Numbered from the stretch's first letter, positions 1 through 12,102 are shown. The stretch is DNA of 64,000 nucleotides from Aggregatibacter actinomycetemcomitans (GCF_003130205.1 NZ_NRDF01000003.1:62001-126000), one strand, 5' to 3'. Numbers and translations: made by a program. Notes: generated by a model from the sequence alone, not told the origin.

Positions 1-183
1 GGACATACAGAGTTGGGTGTCTTTATTGAGCATAGTCAGCCTCTTCGTTGGTGTTGATAGAAGATAATGCGGTGAGTATAGCAGTTCCTGATGGCGCGCA
101 CCTTGTGAGACATGTGAGCAAGTTGATAAAAACACTTGGGATAGAGATCAAAGTGCGGTTATTTCTTTTTGTGTTTTTTTTAT

Positions 184-1152
<969 letters not shown>

Positions 1153-1184
1153 TCATTTTATGAATTGAATTAATGTGCAAAACA

Positions 1185-1210
1185 AAAGCCCGCGATGTAT
1201 CACGGGCTTT
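1185..1210 (-). terminator. Rho-independent terminator after lptG
   Basis: A GC-rich hairpin (AAAGCCCG paired with CGGGCTTT) is followed on the minus strand by a T-rich run. It lies about 30 bases past the lptG stop, so it probably ends the lptFG transcript before metF. Confidence 0.75.
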
Positions 1211-1242
1211 AAAAACAGCATTTTTTATGACCGCACTTTTGC

Positions 1243-2310
1243 CTAATTACGTCGTCGCGCCAACAACCACCAGGTGATGATCAGGAACATTACACTCGGC
1301 ATCAATGCGCCGATAAGCGGCGTGGTGTTATAAACCAGGCTGAATTTACCGAATAATTCATTCACCACATAAAACAGGAAGCCGAAACAAATCCCGATAA
1401 GGATACGGGCGCCTGCGGTCACGCTGCGCAACGGTCCGAAAATAAAGGACAGCGCCAGCATCATCATGACGCCCACCGAAATCGGCTGGAATAATTTACG
1501 CCAATAGGTCAGCTCGAAATTTTTGGAATCCTGCCCCGTTTCTCTTAAGAAAGTAATGTAATTGGATAAACCGGAAATAGATAAAGACGTTGGGCGTAAC
1601 GATGCCACGCCAAGTTTATCGGGCGTTAAATTGGTTTGCCATTCTTCGTTTAAACGATTGGTGGTTTGAATGTTCTCCGGCTGAATACGCGATTCGTTGA
1701 CTTGCTGTAATGTCCATTTACCGCTGTTAAAGGTTGCACGGTTAGCGTGTTTGAGCTTCTCCAGCTGACGCTGCTCGTTAAAGGTGTAAATATAAATATC
1801 ATTTAATTCCACGTCATCGGTAATACGACGCACATACACGAAATTGTTGCCGTCTTTTGCCCAAATGCCGTTTTTCACCGATAGCATCGAACCGCCGGAA
1901 ATGGCTTTGGAGCGCATATCACGGGCGAATTGTTCCGTTTGCGGAATGCCCCACTCGCCGATCACCATGGTGAGTAGCACTAACGGAATCGTGGTTTTCA
2001 TCACTGCAAAACCGATACGCATACGGGAAAAGCCGGAAGATTGCATCACCACCAGTTCACTGCGGCTGGCAAGATTACCCAAGGCAATCAGCGCGCCAAG
2101 CAACGCCGCCATAGGGAAGAAGGTTTCCACGTCTTTCGGCATGGTCAGCACGGTATAAGCGACGGCTTGCAAAATATCATAAGTGCCTTTGCCGACACTG
2201 CGGAACTGTTCCACGAATTTAATGATGGCGGACAACCCCACCAACATTAACAAGGTGGCGAAGATCGTGCCTAAAATACTTTTACCGATATATCGTTCTA
2301 ATGTATTCAT
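1243..2310 (-). CDS. lptG: LPS export permease LptG
   Basis: LptG is an inner-membrane subunit of the LptB2FG ATP-binding cassette transporter that extracts lipooligosaccharide and passes it to LptC/LptA. The 355-residue product has the YjgP/YjgQ architecture: N-terminal membrane helices (about residues 13-110), a central periplasmic beta-jellyroll-like domain, and three C-terminal helices ending in WWLLARRRN. It follows lptF in the same direction with 4 bases between them, so the two are almost certainly co-transcribed and translated together. Confidence 0.95.
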   Translation of the reverse strand: MNTLERYIGKSILGTIFATLLMLVGLSAIIKFVEQFRSVGKGTYDILQAVAYTVLTMPKDVETFFPMAALLGALIALGNLASRSELVVMQSSGFSRMRIGFAVMKTTIPLVLLTMVIGEWGIPQTEQFARDMRSKAISGGSMLSVKNGIWAKDGNNFVYVRRITDDVELNDIYIYTFNEQRQLEKLKHANRATFNSGKWTLQQVNESRIQPENIQTTNRLNEEWQTNLTPDKLGVASLRPTSLSISGLSNYITFLRETGQDSKNFELTYWRKLFQPISVGVMMMLALSFIFGPLRSVTAGARILIGICFGFLFYVVNELFGKFSLVYNTTPLIGALMPSVMFLIITWWLLARRRN

Positions 2311-2314
2311 CGAG

Positions 2315-3433
2315 TTATCCCTGTGTTACCGCTTTTTTATTGAACGAATAACGAATGCGATACATAAATGCGCTATCCCAGCTATTCAGGAAAATCGCCA
2401 GCAAGAAAAAGACAATATTGACCAACGGTATAAATAACCCCGCATCCAATTTACCTGCCCCGCCGGCGGATTTTAACGAGCTTTGTAATAAGAAATAAAT
2501 TAAATACAACAACAATGCTGGCAACACTTTGGCGAAACGCCCCTGGCGCGGATTCACGCGGCTTAGCGGCACGGCAAGCAACGCCATAATCGGCACGGCG
2601 AGGATTAAGGTTAAGCGCCAGTGAAGTTCGGTTTTCGCCGCCGGTGTTTTGGCGTTTAACAACTGACTTAAGCTTAACTCTTCCGCTTCGGCAGAATCAT
2701 CATGCACCGCTTTATGCCCTAAATACGCCTGATATTCATCGAAATGGGTAATGCGAAAATCCGGCAGCGCCGCCGTGCCTTCAAAGCGTTCGCTGTTTTG
2801 CAGATTCAGCACTTGATCGCCGTTCGGTAGCGCCTTTAATTCGCCTTTTTCCGCCACGATCACCGACGGCTTGCTTTGTCCGTGCGGTTGCGTTTGGAAC
2901 ACATAAACATTATTGATTTGATTATTTTGAATATCATCGATGAACAGCACGAAATCGCTGTTATTGGCACTAACGAATTGCCCGGCGGACAATGCGCCTA
3001 CATTCGGATTGGCTTTGGCATCTTCCACAATTTCTGTCTGTTTGTGAATCGCCCAAGGTGTCAACCAAAGTGCGTTGTAAGCCGCCACACCTGACGTTAA
3101 TAAGGAAAGCAGCAGTACAACTTTGACTAAAATTGGCTGTCCCACACCGCAGGCACGCATCACGGTAATTTCACTTTCTGCATACAAACGCCCCAGCGTC
3201 AGCAAAATGGCAATGAATAAACAGAGTGGCAACATGAGCTGTGCCATGGTCGGCATACCTAAGCCGAGTAAAGAAAAGACTAAATCCGCCGGCACTTTAC
3301 CGTTTGCGGCAGAACCCAGTACGCGAACTAATTGCTGACAGAAAAAGATCAGCAGCAAAATAAACAAAATCGCAATCTGGCTTTTAAAAATTTCTTTGGT
3401 TAAATATCGGGTTAAAATCACTTTATCGTCCAT
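2315..3433 (-). CDS. lptF: LPS export permease LptF
   Basis: LptF is the partner permease of LptG in the LPS export complex. The 372-residue product begins [11 protein letters not shown] and has early membrane helices, a periplasmic middle domain (about residues 125-260) and a C-terminal helix group. It is the first gene of the lptFG pair. The divergent neighbour pepA starts 136 bases away, which is also the usual arrangement in gammaproteobacteria (pepA next to lptF). Confidence 0.95.
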   Translation of the reverse strand: MDDKVILTRYLTKEIFKSQIAILFILLLIFFCQQLVRVLGSAANGKVPADLVFSLLGLGMPTMAQLMLPLCLFIAILLTLGRLYAESEITVMRACGVGQPILVKVVLLLSLLTSGVAAYNALWLTPWAIHKQTEIVEDAKANPNVGALSAGQFVSANNSDFVLFIDDIQNNQINNVYVFQTQPHGQSKPSVIVAEKGELKALPNGDQVLNLQNSERFEGTAALPDFRITHFDEYQAYLGHKAVHDDSAEAEELSLSQLLNAKTPAAKTELHWRLTLILAVPIMALLAVPLSRVNPRQGRFAKVLPALLLYLIYFLLQSSLKSAGGAGKLDAGLFIPLVNIVFFLLAIFLNSWDSAFMYRIRYSFNKKAVTQG

Positions 3434-3498
3434 TTTTCTCTTGCAATTTGAGCAAAAGAGATTAAATTCGTTGTAATTAAAATAGGTGAATTACTTGA

Positions 3499-3532
3499 TT
3501 TGCCTAAATAATAAGTAAGGTATGATACCTTA
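3499..3532 (+). promoter_or_regulatory. Candidate pepA promoter with overlapping palindrome
   Basis: TTTGCC and TATGAT are 16 bases apart and lie about 45 bases before the pepA ATG. The -10 sits inside a palindrome, TAAGGTATGATACCTTA (3516-3532). That would suit an operator, but the regulator is unknown. Confidence 0.35.
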
Positions 3533-3569
3533 ATTTAGCATTTAAAACAGCAAAATAAGCGAGGAAAAA

Positions 3570-5060
3570 ATGAAGTATAGTGCTCAACAATGTGCCATTA
3601 ATCAGCCTGCGGACTGCCTGATTGTGGGCATTTTTGAAGAGAAAACCCTATCTAAAAGTGCGGTGGAAATTAACAACCTTTCCGGCAATTATCTAAGTGA
3701 TTTGGTGGAGAGCGGCGAAATCAGCGGTAAATTAGGGCAAACCGCCTTGTTGCGCCACGTGCCGAACATCGCCGCCGAACGCGTGCTGGTGGTAGGTTGC
3801 GGCAAAGCCGGTGATCTCAATGAACGTCAATACAAACAACTGATTCAAAAGACCGCACAAGCGTTAAAAGAAACGCAGGCAAAAAGTGCGGTCAGTTTTT
3901 TAACTGAAATTCCGCTTAATCAACGGGCGCTTTACTGGAACATTCGCTTCGCGATGGAAACCATCGAACAGGATTTATACCAATTCACCCAATTCAAAAG
4001 CCAAAAAACAGCGGAAAAATCCACCGCACTTTGTGAAGTGATTTTTAATATGGAGGCCAAGGATCAAACTGTTACCGAACAGGCAATTCAGCACGCTTCT
4101 GCCATTGCACTGGGCGTGCGCGTTACCAAAGATGTTGCAAATTGCCCGCCAAATGTGTGTACCCCAAATTATCTGGCGGGTAAAGCCTTAGACTTGGCAA
4201 AACACTCACCGCTCATCAAAACTACAATTGTCAACGAAGCCGACATGGAAAAATTAGGCATGGGCGCTTATTTAGCGGTGTCTCGTGGTTCCCGTAACGA
4301 AGCAAAACTTTCCATTATGGAATACCGTAATGCGTCGAATCCGAACGCCAAACCGATTGTGTTGGTGGGCAAAGGCTTAACCTTTGACGCAGGCGGGATT
4401 TCCCTCAAACCCGCCGCCGATATGGACGAAATGAAATACGATATGTGCGGTGCGGCATCCGTTTACGGCGTGATGAGCGCATTGGCGCAATTACAGCTGC
4501 CGCTAAACGTTATCGGCGTGATGGCGGGCTGTGAAAATTTGCCTGACGGCAACGCTTATCGCCCAGGCGATATCCTCACCACCATGAACGGCTTAACCGT
4601 GGAAGTGTTGAACACCGATGCAGAAGGGCGTTTAGTGTTGTGCGACACCTTAACTTATGTGGAACGCTTTGATCCGGAAGTCGTCATTGACATCGCCACC
4701 CTAACCGGCGCGTGTGTGGTGGCATTAGGGCAACACAACAGCGGTTTGATTTCCACTCATGATGACATTGCTGCCGCTATTGAAAAAGCGGCGCAACAAA
4801 GTGCCGATAAGGCGTGGCGTTTGCCGTTAAGTGAAGAATATCAAGAACAGCTTAAATCTAACTTTGCCGATTTAGCTAACCTTGGCGGACGCTGGGGCGG
4901 TACGATCACCGCCGTTGCATTTCTTGCCAATTTCACCAAGAAATACCCATGGGCACACCTCGACATCGCCGGTACCGCGTGGTTACAAGGCGCCAACAAA
5001 GGTGCCACCGGCAGACCGGTTTCCTTGCTGGTGCAATTCCTGTTGAATCAAGTGAAATAA
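3570..5060 (+). CDS. pepA: Leucyl aminopeptidase (M17 family)
   Basis: This is a cytosolic di-metal aminopeptidase that removes N-terminal residues. In enterobacteria the homologue also binds DNA. The 496-residue protein has the M17 signature NTDAEGRL near residue 348 and the catalytic lysine/metal segment [11 protein letters not shown] near residues 266-276. An AGCGAGGA ribosome site precedes the ATG. Two Hin uptake sequences lie inside the N-terminal third (about 3656 and 3887), consistent with long residence in this lineage. Confidence 0.96.
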   Translation: MKYSAQQCAINQPADCLIVGIFEEKTLSKSAVEINNLSGNYLSDLVESGEISGKLGQTALLRHVPNIAAERVLVVGCGKAGDLNERQYKQLIQKTAQALKETQAKSAVSFLTEIPLNQRALYWNIRFAMETIEQDLYQFTQFKSQKTAEKSTALCEVIFNMEAKDQTVTEQAIQHASAIALGVRVTKDVANCPPNVCTPNYLAGKALDLAKHSPLIKTTIVNEADMEKLGMGAYLAVSRGSRNEAKLSIMEYRNASNPNAKPIVLVGKGLTFDAGGISLKPAADMDEMKYDMCGAASVYGVMSALAQLQLPLNVIGVMAGCENLPDGNAYRPGDILTTMNGLTVEVLNTDAEGRLVLCDTLTYVERFDPEVVIDIATLTGACVVALGQHNSGLISTHDDIAAAIEKAAQQSADKAWRLPLSEEYQEQLKSNFADLANLGGRWGGTITAVAFLANFTKKYPWAHLDIAGTAWLQGANKGATGRPVSLLVQFLLNQVK

Positions 5061-5165
5061 ATACCGAAGAAAGTGACCGCACTTTGCTCTGTACCTTAAA
5101 ACTTAGGTTTGTTATCTGTCTAAGTTTTGGGGAGATGGTAGAGTACTTTTCTTTTCAGAAAAAAT

Positions 5166-5199
5166 GCGCCCCTATCTAATCTACTAAATATAGGGGCGC
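5166..5199 (-). terminator. Terminator of the modABC operon
   Basis: A perfect 10-bp stem (GCGCCCCTAT with ATAGGGGCGC) is followed on the minus strand by ATTTTTTC. It lies between the convergent pepA and modC genes and fits modC termination best. Confidence 0.8.
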
Positions 5200-5204
5200 T
5201 CAAA

Positions 5205-6266
5205 CTATGCAGACATCACGGAAATGGCTTTAATCTGCGCATAAACCAGTTGTCCCGGTTGCAATGCCAAATCATGAAACGACCATTTACTGATACTCGC
5301 CCAAATATGCTTGCCACCAATATCCAGTTTGAGATCGACACGGTTTGCCTGTTCCTGAATTTTCACAATGCGCCCGTATAAAATGTTCCGAATGCTGGAT
5401 TTTTCCGCTTTATGCAGGCTGATGGACACGTCGGAGCTATGAACGCAAATACGGACATTTTCATTCATTTCCGCTGCCACTTGGTTAATCCAAATATTCT
5501 GATCACCGATAGAAAGTGCGGTCATTTTATAAGATGGATTGTGTATAAAAACAGGCAGAGAAAGCACCGCACTTTGTTCGTTTTCCTGTTTCCAAGGCAA
5601 GAACTGCGGGCTTTCCCAAATGTTTTCCAACATATCGTAAGCCTCCACGTTGCCGTCGGTTAATAATACGACCCGCTCCGCCAGGCGCAACAGTTCATCA
5701 ATGCTGTGCGTCACATACAAAATCGGAATATTAATTTCCTTGGATAACCGTTCCAGGTAATTCAGCAATTCCCACTTGCGCGGCAAATCCAAGGCGGAAA
5801 GTGGTTCATCCATTAATAAAATTTCCGGATCCGTTAACAACGCCCGCCCGATTGCCACGCGTTGTTTCTCGCCACCGGATAAGGTGATCGGATAACGTTT
5901 TAATAAATGCCCGATTCCCAGCAATTCCACAATGTAGTCAAATTCATCCTTGCTGGTGTTTTTCATGCCGTAGCGCAAATTGCCTTTCACCGTGTAATGA
6001 GGAAACAAGCGTGCGTCTTGAAAAACATAACCGATATTGCGCCGATTGGCGGGAACACAAATTTCTTCTTCCGCCTCAAATAACACACGGTCATTTAATG
6101 AAATTACGCCCTCATCCGGATTAATTAACCCGCTTATCAAATTGATCAGGGAAGATTTCCCCGAGCCGGACAAACCGAAAAGTGCGGTCACGCCTTGCGA
6201 TGGAATTTCAAGTTTCGCCTGTAGGAATAAATTGCCTAATTGTTTTTTTACATCAATGTACAGCAT
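5205..6266 (-). CDS. modC: Molybdate ABC transporter ATP-binding protein
   Basis: This ATPase powers the ModB molybdate channel on the cytoplasmic face. The 353-residue protein has a Walker A motif GLSGSGKS (about 31-38), the signature LSGGEKQR and Walker [12 protein letters not shown], then a C-terminal MOP-type TOBE domain that binds oxyanion and regulates transport. Its start overlaps the end of modB by 14 bases. A Hin uptake sequence lies in codons just after Walker A on the opposite strand. Confidence 0.95.
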   Translation of the reverse strand: MLYIDVKKQLGNLFLQAKLEIPSQGVTALFGLSGSGKSSLINLISGLINPDEGVISLNDRVLFEAEEEICVPANRRNIGYVFQDARLFPHYTVKGNLRYGMKNTSKDEFDYIVELLGIGHLLKRYPITLSGGEKQRVAIGRALLTDPEILLMDEPLSALDLPRKWELLNYLERLSKEINIPILYVTHSIDELLRLAERVVLLTDGNVEAYDMLENIWESPQFLPWKQENEQSAVLSLPVFIHNPSYKMTALSIGDQNIWINQVAAEMNENVRICVHSSDVSISLHKAEKSSIRNILYGRIVKIQEQANRVDLKLDIGGKHIWASISKWSFHDLALQPGQLVYAQIKAISVMSA

Positions 6267-6981
6267 CGCTTTGTCCTAATCTTTTCTGCATTCGTTTTGC
6301 CAGCCACTCCGATAATAATAGGGAAACCAAGGATAAAATGATGGCAAAAACACATAAACGGGCGGCTTGTTCTTCCGCGCCGGGCGTTTGAATGAAAGAA
6401 TACATTGCCAAAGGAATGGTTTGTGTTTCACCGGCGATATTGGAAACGAAAGTGATGGTTGCACCGAATTCACCCAAGGAGCGGGCAAATCCTAATACGA
6501 TGCCGGCTAAAATTCCCGGTAAAGATAAGGGCAAGGTGATGGTAAAAAATACCCGCCAAGGGGAGGCGCCCAAGGTTCTGGCGGCTTGTTCCAATTTTAA
6601 GTCGATGCTTTCCAGCGAGAGACGAATTGCCCGAACCACTAACGGAAATGCCACCACGGCAGCGGCTAACACTGCCCCACGCCAGCTAAAGCCGAAAGTC
6701 AGCCCGAACCATTGGTATAAATATTTGCCGATGAAACCGTTGCGCCCCATAGCCACCAGCAGCAGGTAACCAATCACCACGGGCGGCAACACCAAAGGCA
6801 AATGGATGATACCGCCGACGATGGATTTTCCGTAAAATTCTTTACGCGCTAACAGCCACGCCACAAAAATCGCAAAAGGCAGGCTCCAAATCATCGCACT
6901 GACAGACACTTCCAGGCTCAACCGAATGGCGTCGATTTCTAATTGGCTTAAGCCTAATAACGTCAGAAACTGTGTAAGCAA
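6253..6981 (-). CDS. modB: Molybdate ABC transporter permease
   Basis: This is the integral membrane channel of molybdate uptake. It shows the ABC permease EAA-type loop ([16 protein letters not shown]) and five to six hydrophobic helices. No ATG lies near the expected N terminus. I chose a TTG at 6981 because AAGGGA stands nine bases before it, giving 242 residues. A GTG at 7026 would add 15 residues but lacks a visible ribosome site. It sits between modA and modC and is translationally coupled to modC. Confidence 0.9.
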   Translation of the reverse strand: MLTQFLTLLGLSQLEIDAIRLSLEVSVSAMIWSLPFAIFVAWLLARKEFYGKSIVGGIIHLPLVLPPVVIGYLLLVAMGRNGFIGKYLYQWFGLTFGFSWRGAVLAAAVVAFPLVVRAIRLSLESIDLKLEQAARTLGASPWRVFFTITLPLSLPGILAGIVLGFARSLGEFGATITFVSNIAGETQTIPLAMYSFIQTPGAEEQAARLCVFAIILSLVSLLLSEWLAKRMQKRLGQSDAVH

Positions 6982-7059
6982 AATCCCGATTCCCTTTATA
7001 AATAGCCCATAAACAAAGCGTAGCACAATGGCTACGCTTCAGACGTCAATTGAGTGCGG

Positions 7060-7824
7060 TTATTTTACCGAGAAACCGTAATCTACAAAGACTTTTTTCG
7101 CTTCAGGCGATTCTAAATATTTTAAGAAGGCTTGCGTTTCCGCATTATTGTGATCTTTTAAAATGGCAACCGGATAATTTGCCGGTTTGTAAGAATCTTG
7201 TGGGAAGACGCCGACCGTTTTGACTTCTTTACTCACTTTCGCATCGGTTGCATACACGATACCCAACGGAGATTCACCGCGTTCAACCAAGGCTAATGCG
7301 GCACGCACATCTTTGCCACGGGCTAATTTATCTTTCACTTTGTCCCATAAGTTTAATTTGGTTAAGGCTTCTTCGGCATATTGACCGGCAGGCACGTGCG
7401 CCGGGTCGCCAACGGACAAATAAGCATCTTTTAATTGCTTAATCCATTCGCCTTTAGCAATATCGACATTTTCTAATTTGCTGTCTTTTTGTGAAATGAG
7501 CACCAGTTCGTTACCCACCAACAATTTTTCACTTTCTTTTACGGTTAAATCTTTATCGGAAAGGTATTTCATCCATTTGCCGCTGGCGGAAATAAATAAA
7601 TCGGCAGGCGCGCCTTCTTCAATTTGTTTGGCTAATGTGGAAGAGGAAGCAAAGGAAAACACAATTTCTTCTTTCGGATTCATTTTTGAATAATCGGCGG
7701 CGACCTGTTTTAAGGAATCGGTCATGGATGCCGCAGCAAACACGGTTACCTTAGCTTGAGCGGAAAGTGAAAAGGCAAAACAAGCGGCGGCGAGACCGGC
7801 GGCAATTTTTGAATATTTAGACAT
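7060..7824 (-). CDS. modA: Molybdate-binding periplasmic protein
   Basis: ModA captures molybdate (or tungstate) in the periplasm and delivers it to ModBC. The 254-residue protein has a signal peptide ending in FSLSAQA-K, then the family opening VTVFAAASMTDSL with the oxyanion-contacting serines. Later segments FASSSTLAKQIEEGAPADLFIS and GIVYATDA match the family. It is the first gene of modABC and faces modE across a 228-base divergent region. Confidence 0.95.
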   Translation of the reverse strand: MSKYSKIAAGLAAACFAFSLSAQAKVTVFAAASMTDSLKQVAADYSKMNPKEEIVFSFASSSTLAKQIEEGAPADLFISASGKWMKYLSDKDLTVKESEKLLVGNELVLISQKDSKLENVDIAKGEWIKQLKDAYLSVGDPAHVPAGQYAEEALTKLNLWDKVKDKLARGKDVRAALALVERGESPLGIVYATDAKVSKEVKTVGVFPQDSYKPANYPVAILKDHNNAETQAFLKYLESPEAKKVFVDYGFSVK

Positions 7825-7855
7825 AATGCAAACTCCATTTTTTGGTTAGTAAATA

Positions 7856-7883
7856 AATTATATATCGCGCAGATTATACAACG
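7856..7883 (-). promoter_or_regulatory. Possible ModE operator upstream of modA
   Basis: Read on the minus strand, CGTTGTATA, ten bases, then TATATAATT resembles the ModE inverted repeat (CGTTATATA with TATATAACG). It lies 32-59 bases before modA, in the region divergent to modE, which is where molybdate-dependent repression would act. The match is imperfect. Confidence 0.4.
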
Positions 7884-8052
7884 ATGAACGCAATATAAAA
7901 ATATGTTTGCACAAGAAAAGATCACAATATTGCGTACGCGCCAAACGATTTATCGGCGTTCTTATTCCGGACAAAATATAGTATGATGTGTAACCGATAA
8001 ACCATGTCATAAAACGACATATTCCACAGCGAATTTTGAGGGGGAAACCATC

Positions 8053-8832
8053 ATGCGAAGTACCGAAATTTTACTCACTATCAAACTGAAACAACAACTC
8101 TTCGCAGATCCAAAGCGAATCCGTTTATTAAAAGAAATTGAAAAATGCGGTTCCATTAACCAGGCGGCAAAAAATGCCAAAGTCAGCTACAAAAGCGCTT
8201 GGGATCACCTTGAAGCCATGAATAAAATCAGCCCGAAACCGTTACTGGAACGTAATATCGGCGGCAAAAACGGCGGCGGTACGGCACTCACCGTTTATGC
8301 ACAGCGGTTGCTGCAACTTTATGATCTGCTTGAACAAACCCAAGAAAAGGCCTTTAGTATTTTGAAAGACGAAAAGGTTCCGCTCAACAGTTTGCTTTCC
8401 GCTACCGCGCGCTTTTCGCTGCAAAGTAGCGCACGCAATCAGTTTTTCGGCACCGTTCAGGCATTACGTTTTGAAGATGTACATTGTTTTGTGGATATTG
8501 CTCTGGAAGGCTTTTCCGAGCCATTAACCGTGTCGATTACAGAAAAAAGTGCGGTGCGTTTAAAACTTGAATTAAATAAGGAAGTTATGCTGATGTTTAA
8601 AGCACCTTGGGTAAAAATCCGCGCTAAACAGGCAAGAAATATGCCGAATCAATTCCGTGCAACGGTAAAATCCATTATTGACAAAGGGGAGGCAGGAGAA
8701 GCAATTTTAGTCTTAGAAGATTCAAGAATTGAGTTCTGTGCTACACTCACCAAAACTCAACATATTGAGCTTGAGCAACAGGTTTGGATTTCCGTCGATC
8801 CGGAGCAAATCATTCTTGCTACCCTTTATTAG
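8053..8832 (+). CDS. modE: Molybdate-responsive transcriptional regulator ModE
   Basis: ModE represses modABC when molybdate is abundant. The 259-residue protein has an N-terminal winged helix-turn-helix (GSINQAAKNAKVSYKSAWDHLEAMN, about residues 34-58 in the family's LysR-like fold) and two C-terminal TOBE/MOP repeats that bind molybdate (SARNQFFGTVQAL and NMPNQFRATVKSI). A GAGGGGGAA stretch upstream serves as ribosome site. It is divergent from its target operon. Confidence 0.94.
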   Translation: MRSTEILLTIKLKQQLFADPKRIRLLKEIEKCGSINQAAKNAKVSYKSAWDHLEAMNKISPKPLLERNIGGKNGGGTALTVYAQRLLQLYDLLEQTQEKAFSILKDEKVPLNSLLSATARFSLQSSARNQFFGTVQALRFEDVHCFVDIALEGFSEPLTVSITEKSAVRLKLELNKEVMLMFKAPWVKIRAKQARNMPNQFRATVKSIIDKGEAGEAILVLEDSRIEFCATLTKTQHIELEQQVWISVDPEQIILATLY

Positions 8833-8996
8833 CTTTTTTCCATGAAGAGCAGCTACGATGAATCATCATTTTGAACACTTTTGCAGTACACGGCATAAAA
8901 GTCGCATTTTGTTGACGTAGCACATAGTCTCTCGGGTATGTTCCTGTTGTAGTATGTTACTTTATGATTTTTGTCTTTTTATTTTTAAGGTGATTT

Positions 8997-10394
8997 ATGA
9001 TTACACCACTTTTTACTCCATCGCAGAAAAGCAAAATAAACAAGAAAGGCATGATTTTTATTATTGATGTCATTCTTTTTGTCATTCTTCTTAATGCGCT
9101 TCCCTTTGATGCACAAGCCAATCGCGGTTTGGCATTATTAGCGTTTGTCGGCATTTTATGGTTAACCGAAGCCATAAATGTTAGCGTAACCGCCCTTTTT
9201 GTACCGATTTTATCCGTAGGGCTTGGCTTGGTGAACAGCCGAGAGGCACTGGTAGCATTTGCCGATCCGACGATTTTCCTGTTCTTTGGCGGTTTTGCAT
9301 TGGCAACAGCGTTAAATGTACAGAAAATCGATAAAATGATTGCCAATAAAATCATGCAATTGGCGAAAGGACGTTTATTTATCGCTGTTATGTACCTTTT
9401 CTTCGCTACCGCCTTTCTGTCCATGTGGATGAGTAACACCGCCACCGCTGCCATGATGATCCCGCTTTCCATGAGTATTCTGAGCCAAATGGATCGCCAA
9501 AAAGAGCATAATACTTATGTATTCGTATTACTCGGTATTGCTTACAGTGCCAGTATCGGCGGCATGGGTACCTTGGTAGGTAGTCCGCCAAACGCTATAG
9601 CTGCCTCCCAATTACACCTCAGTTTTGCCGATTGGTTAAAATATGGCTTACCCGTGATGTTATTACTGTTTCCAATAATTATCGGTTGGCTTTACATTAT
9701 TTTCCGCCCACGTTTGAATTTACGTTTTGATGTTCAATTTGAACAAATGAAAATGGATAACAAACGCTGGTTAACCTTAGTGATTTTTGCCCTTGTGGCT
9801 TCACTATGGATTTTCAGTAAACAATTGAATTCTGCATTGACTGCATTACTCGGCTTACCGAAAACTATCGAAAGTATAGACAGCATGATTGCCCTATGTG
9901 CCGCCGTGGTTATTTGTGTTAGCGGTATTGCTACTTGGAAAGAAATTCAATCGAATACCGAATGGGGCGTGCTGTTTTTATTCGGCGGCGGCTTAACCCT
10001 GAGTTCTGTCTTGGAAAACTCCGGCGCAAGTAAAATTATGGCGGATGGCATTGTTTATTTAATCAACGGCGGACACACTTATGTTATGGCACTGATTATC
10101 GCTGCCTTTATTGTTTGTTTAACCGAATTTACTTCTAACACTGCCAGCGCGGCGCTGTTAGTGCCTATTTTCATTTCCATTGCACACGCGCTAAATATGC
10201 CACCGCTCGGATTTGCCATGATTATCGGTTTGGGCGCATCCTGTGCTTTTATGTTGCCGGTAGGTACACCGCCGAATGCCATTGTATACGGTACAGGTAA
10301 CGTAAAACAAAGTGATATGATTCGGGTCGGCAAATATATTGATATCACTTGTATACTTGTTATTGCCACCATCGCGTGTATTTTCTGGATGTAA
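8997..10394 (+). CDS. DASS-family anion:sodium symporter
   Basis: This is an inner-membrane carrier of the divalent anion:sodium symporter (SLC13-like) family, which imports dicarboxylates, citrate or sulfate. The substrate cannot be read from the sequence. The 465-residue protein has the paired SNT/substrate motifs SNTATAAMMIP and SNTASAALLVP and the two proline hairpins GSPPNAIA and GTPPNAIVYG typical of an inverted-repeat DASS fold. A terminator follows it. It is a single gene, with a GGTG-type ribosome site. Confidence 0.88.
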   Translation: MITPLFTPSQKSKINKKGMIFIIDVILFVILLNALPFDAQANRGLALLAFVGILWLTEAINVSVTALFVPILSVGLGLVNSREALVAFADPTIFLFFGGFALATALNVQKIDKMIANKIMQLAKGRLFIAVMYLFFATAFLSMWMSNTATAAMMIPLSMSILSQMDRQKEHNTYVFVLLGIAYSASIGGMGTLVGSPPNAIAASQLHLSFADWLKYGLPVMLLLFPIIIGWLYIIFRPRLNLRFDVQFEQMKMDNKRWLTLVIFALVASLWIFSKQLNSALTALLGLPKTIESIDSMIALCAAVVICVSGIATWKEIQSNTEWGVLFLFGGGLTLSSVLENSGASKIMADGIVYLINGGHTYVMALIIAAFIVCLTEFTSNTASAALLVPIFISIAHALNMPPLGFAMIIGLGASCAFMLPVGTPPNAIVYGTGNVKQSDMIRVGKYIDITCILVIATIACIFWM

Positions 10395-10418
10395 CATCAT
10401 TTCTCGACAATGAAAAAT

Positions 10419-10449
10419 CTCCTGCCGTTTTCACCGCAGGAGGTTTTTT
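10419..10449 (+). terminator. Terminator after the DASS transporter
   Basis: The stem CTCCTGC / GCAGGAG is followed by GTTTTTT. It lies 25 bases past the transporter stop and between convergent genes, so it may work in both directions. Confidence 0.8.
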
Positions 10450-10460
10450 ATGAATGTGAT

Positions 10461-11057
10461 TTACAGGGTAATTTCATCAATAGACTTACCAAAACTAGGC
10501 ACAAACACCTGTAAAAAATAATCCATTTCCGGGCTCCGCCACTGATCCATCAGATTTTCTAACCGCACTTTTGCCGATCTAAATTCCTGATTGCCATTTT
10601 CCAGTTCAAATTTCACCTTAATATAAGCACAGATTAAATCTGCCTGCTTCACAATATGTTTTTCTTCATCGGAAAAATAATGACTATCCAGATAAGGTAA
10701 AAAATCCGTCTGCAATTCTTCCGGCAACAAACTGATCAAATGCAGCTCGGCAGCGGTTTCAATTTGTTTGTAAGCGTGGGTGATCTCATCATTGAAATAT
10801 TTGATCGGTGTCGGCAGATCGCCGGTAAAAATTTCCGATGTGTCGTGATACATCGCCATCACCGCAATGCGCTCCGCATTCAGTTGCGCACCATAAAAGC
10901 GATTTTTGATTAAGGCTAAGGCGTGCCCGACAAATGCCACCTGTAAACTATGTTCCGCCAGATTTTCCCGTTCAATATTGCGCATGAGCGACCAGCGCTG
11001 AATCAATCTCAAACGATCCAAACAGGCAAAAAAATGACTGGTCTTAATCTGTTCCAT
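10461..11057 (-). CDS. yfbR: 5'-deoxynucleotidase YfbR
   Basis: This HD-domain phosphohydrolase removes 5'-phosphate from deoxyribonucleoside monophosphates in nucleotide salvage. The 198-residue product shows the HD metal ligands in [16 protein letters not shown] and [20 protein letters not shown], and a later conserved [10 protein letters not shown]. Length matches the E. coli family member. It follows degS by 8 bases and probably belongs to the same minus-strand transcript. Confidence 0.92.
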   Translation of the reverse strand: MEQIKTSHFFACLDRLRLIQRWSLMRNIERENLAEHSLQVAFVGHALALIKNRFYGAQLNAERIAVMAMYHDTSEIFTGDLPTPIKYFNDEITHAYKQIETAAELHLISLLPEELQTDFLPYLDSHYFSDEEKHIVKQADLICAYIKVKFELENGNQEFRSAKVRLENLMDQWRSPEMDYFLQVFVPSFGKSIDEITL

Positions 11058-11065
11058 TTAACAAC

Positions 11066-12094
11066 CTATTGATTAAACGTATATTCTTCAATAATAACCG
11101 GAGTTTTATAGGTTTTGCCCAAGCGGGAAATTTCCACTTCAACTTTCGTATTCGGACGCACATCGGCAATCAGTTTCATCATTTCTGTCGGCGAATGGGC
11201 CTCTACCTTATTGATTTTCAAAATAATATCGCCGGCTTGTAATCCGGCTTTCGCCGCCGGGCTGTTTTCAATGACACCGGTAATTAAAATCCCGCGTTCG
11301 GAAGAACCTTGTCCGTTACTAAACAAAATATCCGTTTGTACGCCGAAATAGCCGCGAATCACTCGTCCGTCACGAATAATTTTTTTCATCACATCATTTG
11401 CCAAATCAATAGGAATGGCAAAATTAAGACCTTCGGCAATTTCATTTGAGGTTTTACCGATACTCAAGGTGCTGATGCCCACCAGTTCGCCGGCGGAATT
11501 AATTAACGCCCCACCGGAATTACCTCGGTTAATGGAGGCGTCCGTTTGAATGAAGTTTTGTCGTCCGAGCGCCTCGCCCACCGCGCTACGTCCCACCGCA
11601 CTAATAATCCCCTGTGACACGCTTTGTCCCAGGTTATACGGATTGCCGATTGCCAGCGCCACATCTCCCACATGCACCGGACGGCTAAGATTTTGCGGAA
11701 TCGTCGATAAATTATCCGCTTTAATTTTTAATACTGCTAAATCCGTTAAAGAATCGGAACCAATGAGTGCCGCATCAAAAATATGCCCGTTTTGCAACGC
11801 TACTACAATTTGATCGGCATTTTGGATAACGTGTTTGTTCGTCAGAATATAACCGTCTTTTGACATGATCACGCCCGAACCGAGGTTGTTCACTTGCAAT
11901 TGCGCGGACGAAGAAGTAAACGCCTGATTATAAACGTTTACCACCGCCGGCGAAGCAATACGCACCGCATCTTTATAAGACGCGATTTCTTGCTCCGGTA
12001 ACACGGATTTCCCGGTGATTTTGGGTAGCACAAATAAAATCACACCTGCCGTAACCAAACCGATGAGCGCGGAATGTAAGATTTTTTTTAACAT
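11066..12094 (-). CDS. degS: Site-2-activating serine endoprotease DegS
   Basis: DegS is a membrane-anchored periplasmic protease that cuts the anti-sigma factor RseA when unfolded porins bind its PDZ domain. The 342-residue protein has one N-terminal membrane anchor (about residues 7-25), the catalytic triad in LTNKHVI (His), SDSLTDLAV (Asp) and NRGNSGGALIN (Ser), and a single C-terminal PDZ domain. The single PDZ and the anchor separate it from DegP/DegQ. Confidence 0.93.
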   Translation of the reverse strand: MLKKILHSALIGLVTAGVILFVLPKITGKSVLPEQEIASYKDAVRIASPAVVNVYNQAFTSSSAQLQVNNLGSGVIMSKDGYILTNKHVIQNADQIVVALQNGHIFDAALIGSDSLTDLAVLKIKADNLSTIPQNLSRPVHVGDVALAIGNPYNLGQSVSQGIISAVGRSAVGEALGRQNFIQTDASINRGNSGGALINSAGELVGISTLSIGKTSNEIAEGLNFAIPIDLANDVMKKIIRDGRVIRGYFGVQTDILFSNGQGSSERGILITGVIENSPAAKAGLQAGDIILKINKVEAHSPTEMMKLIADVRPNTKVEVEISRLGKTYKTPVIIEEYTFNQ

Positions 12095-12102
12095 TGTGTT
12101 CC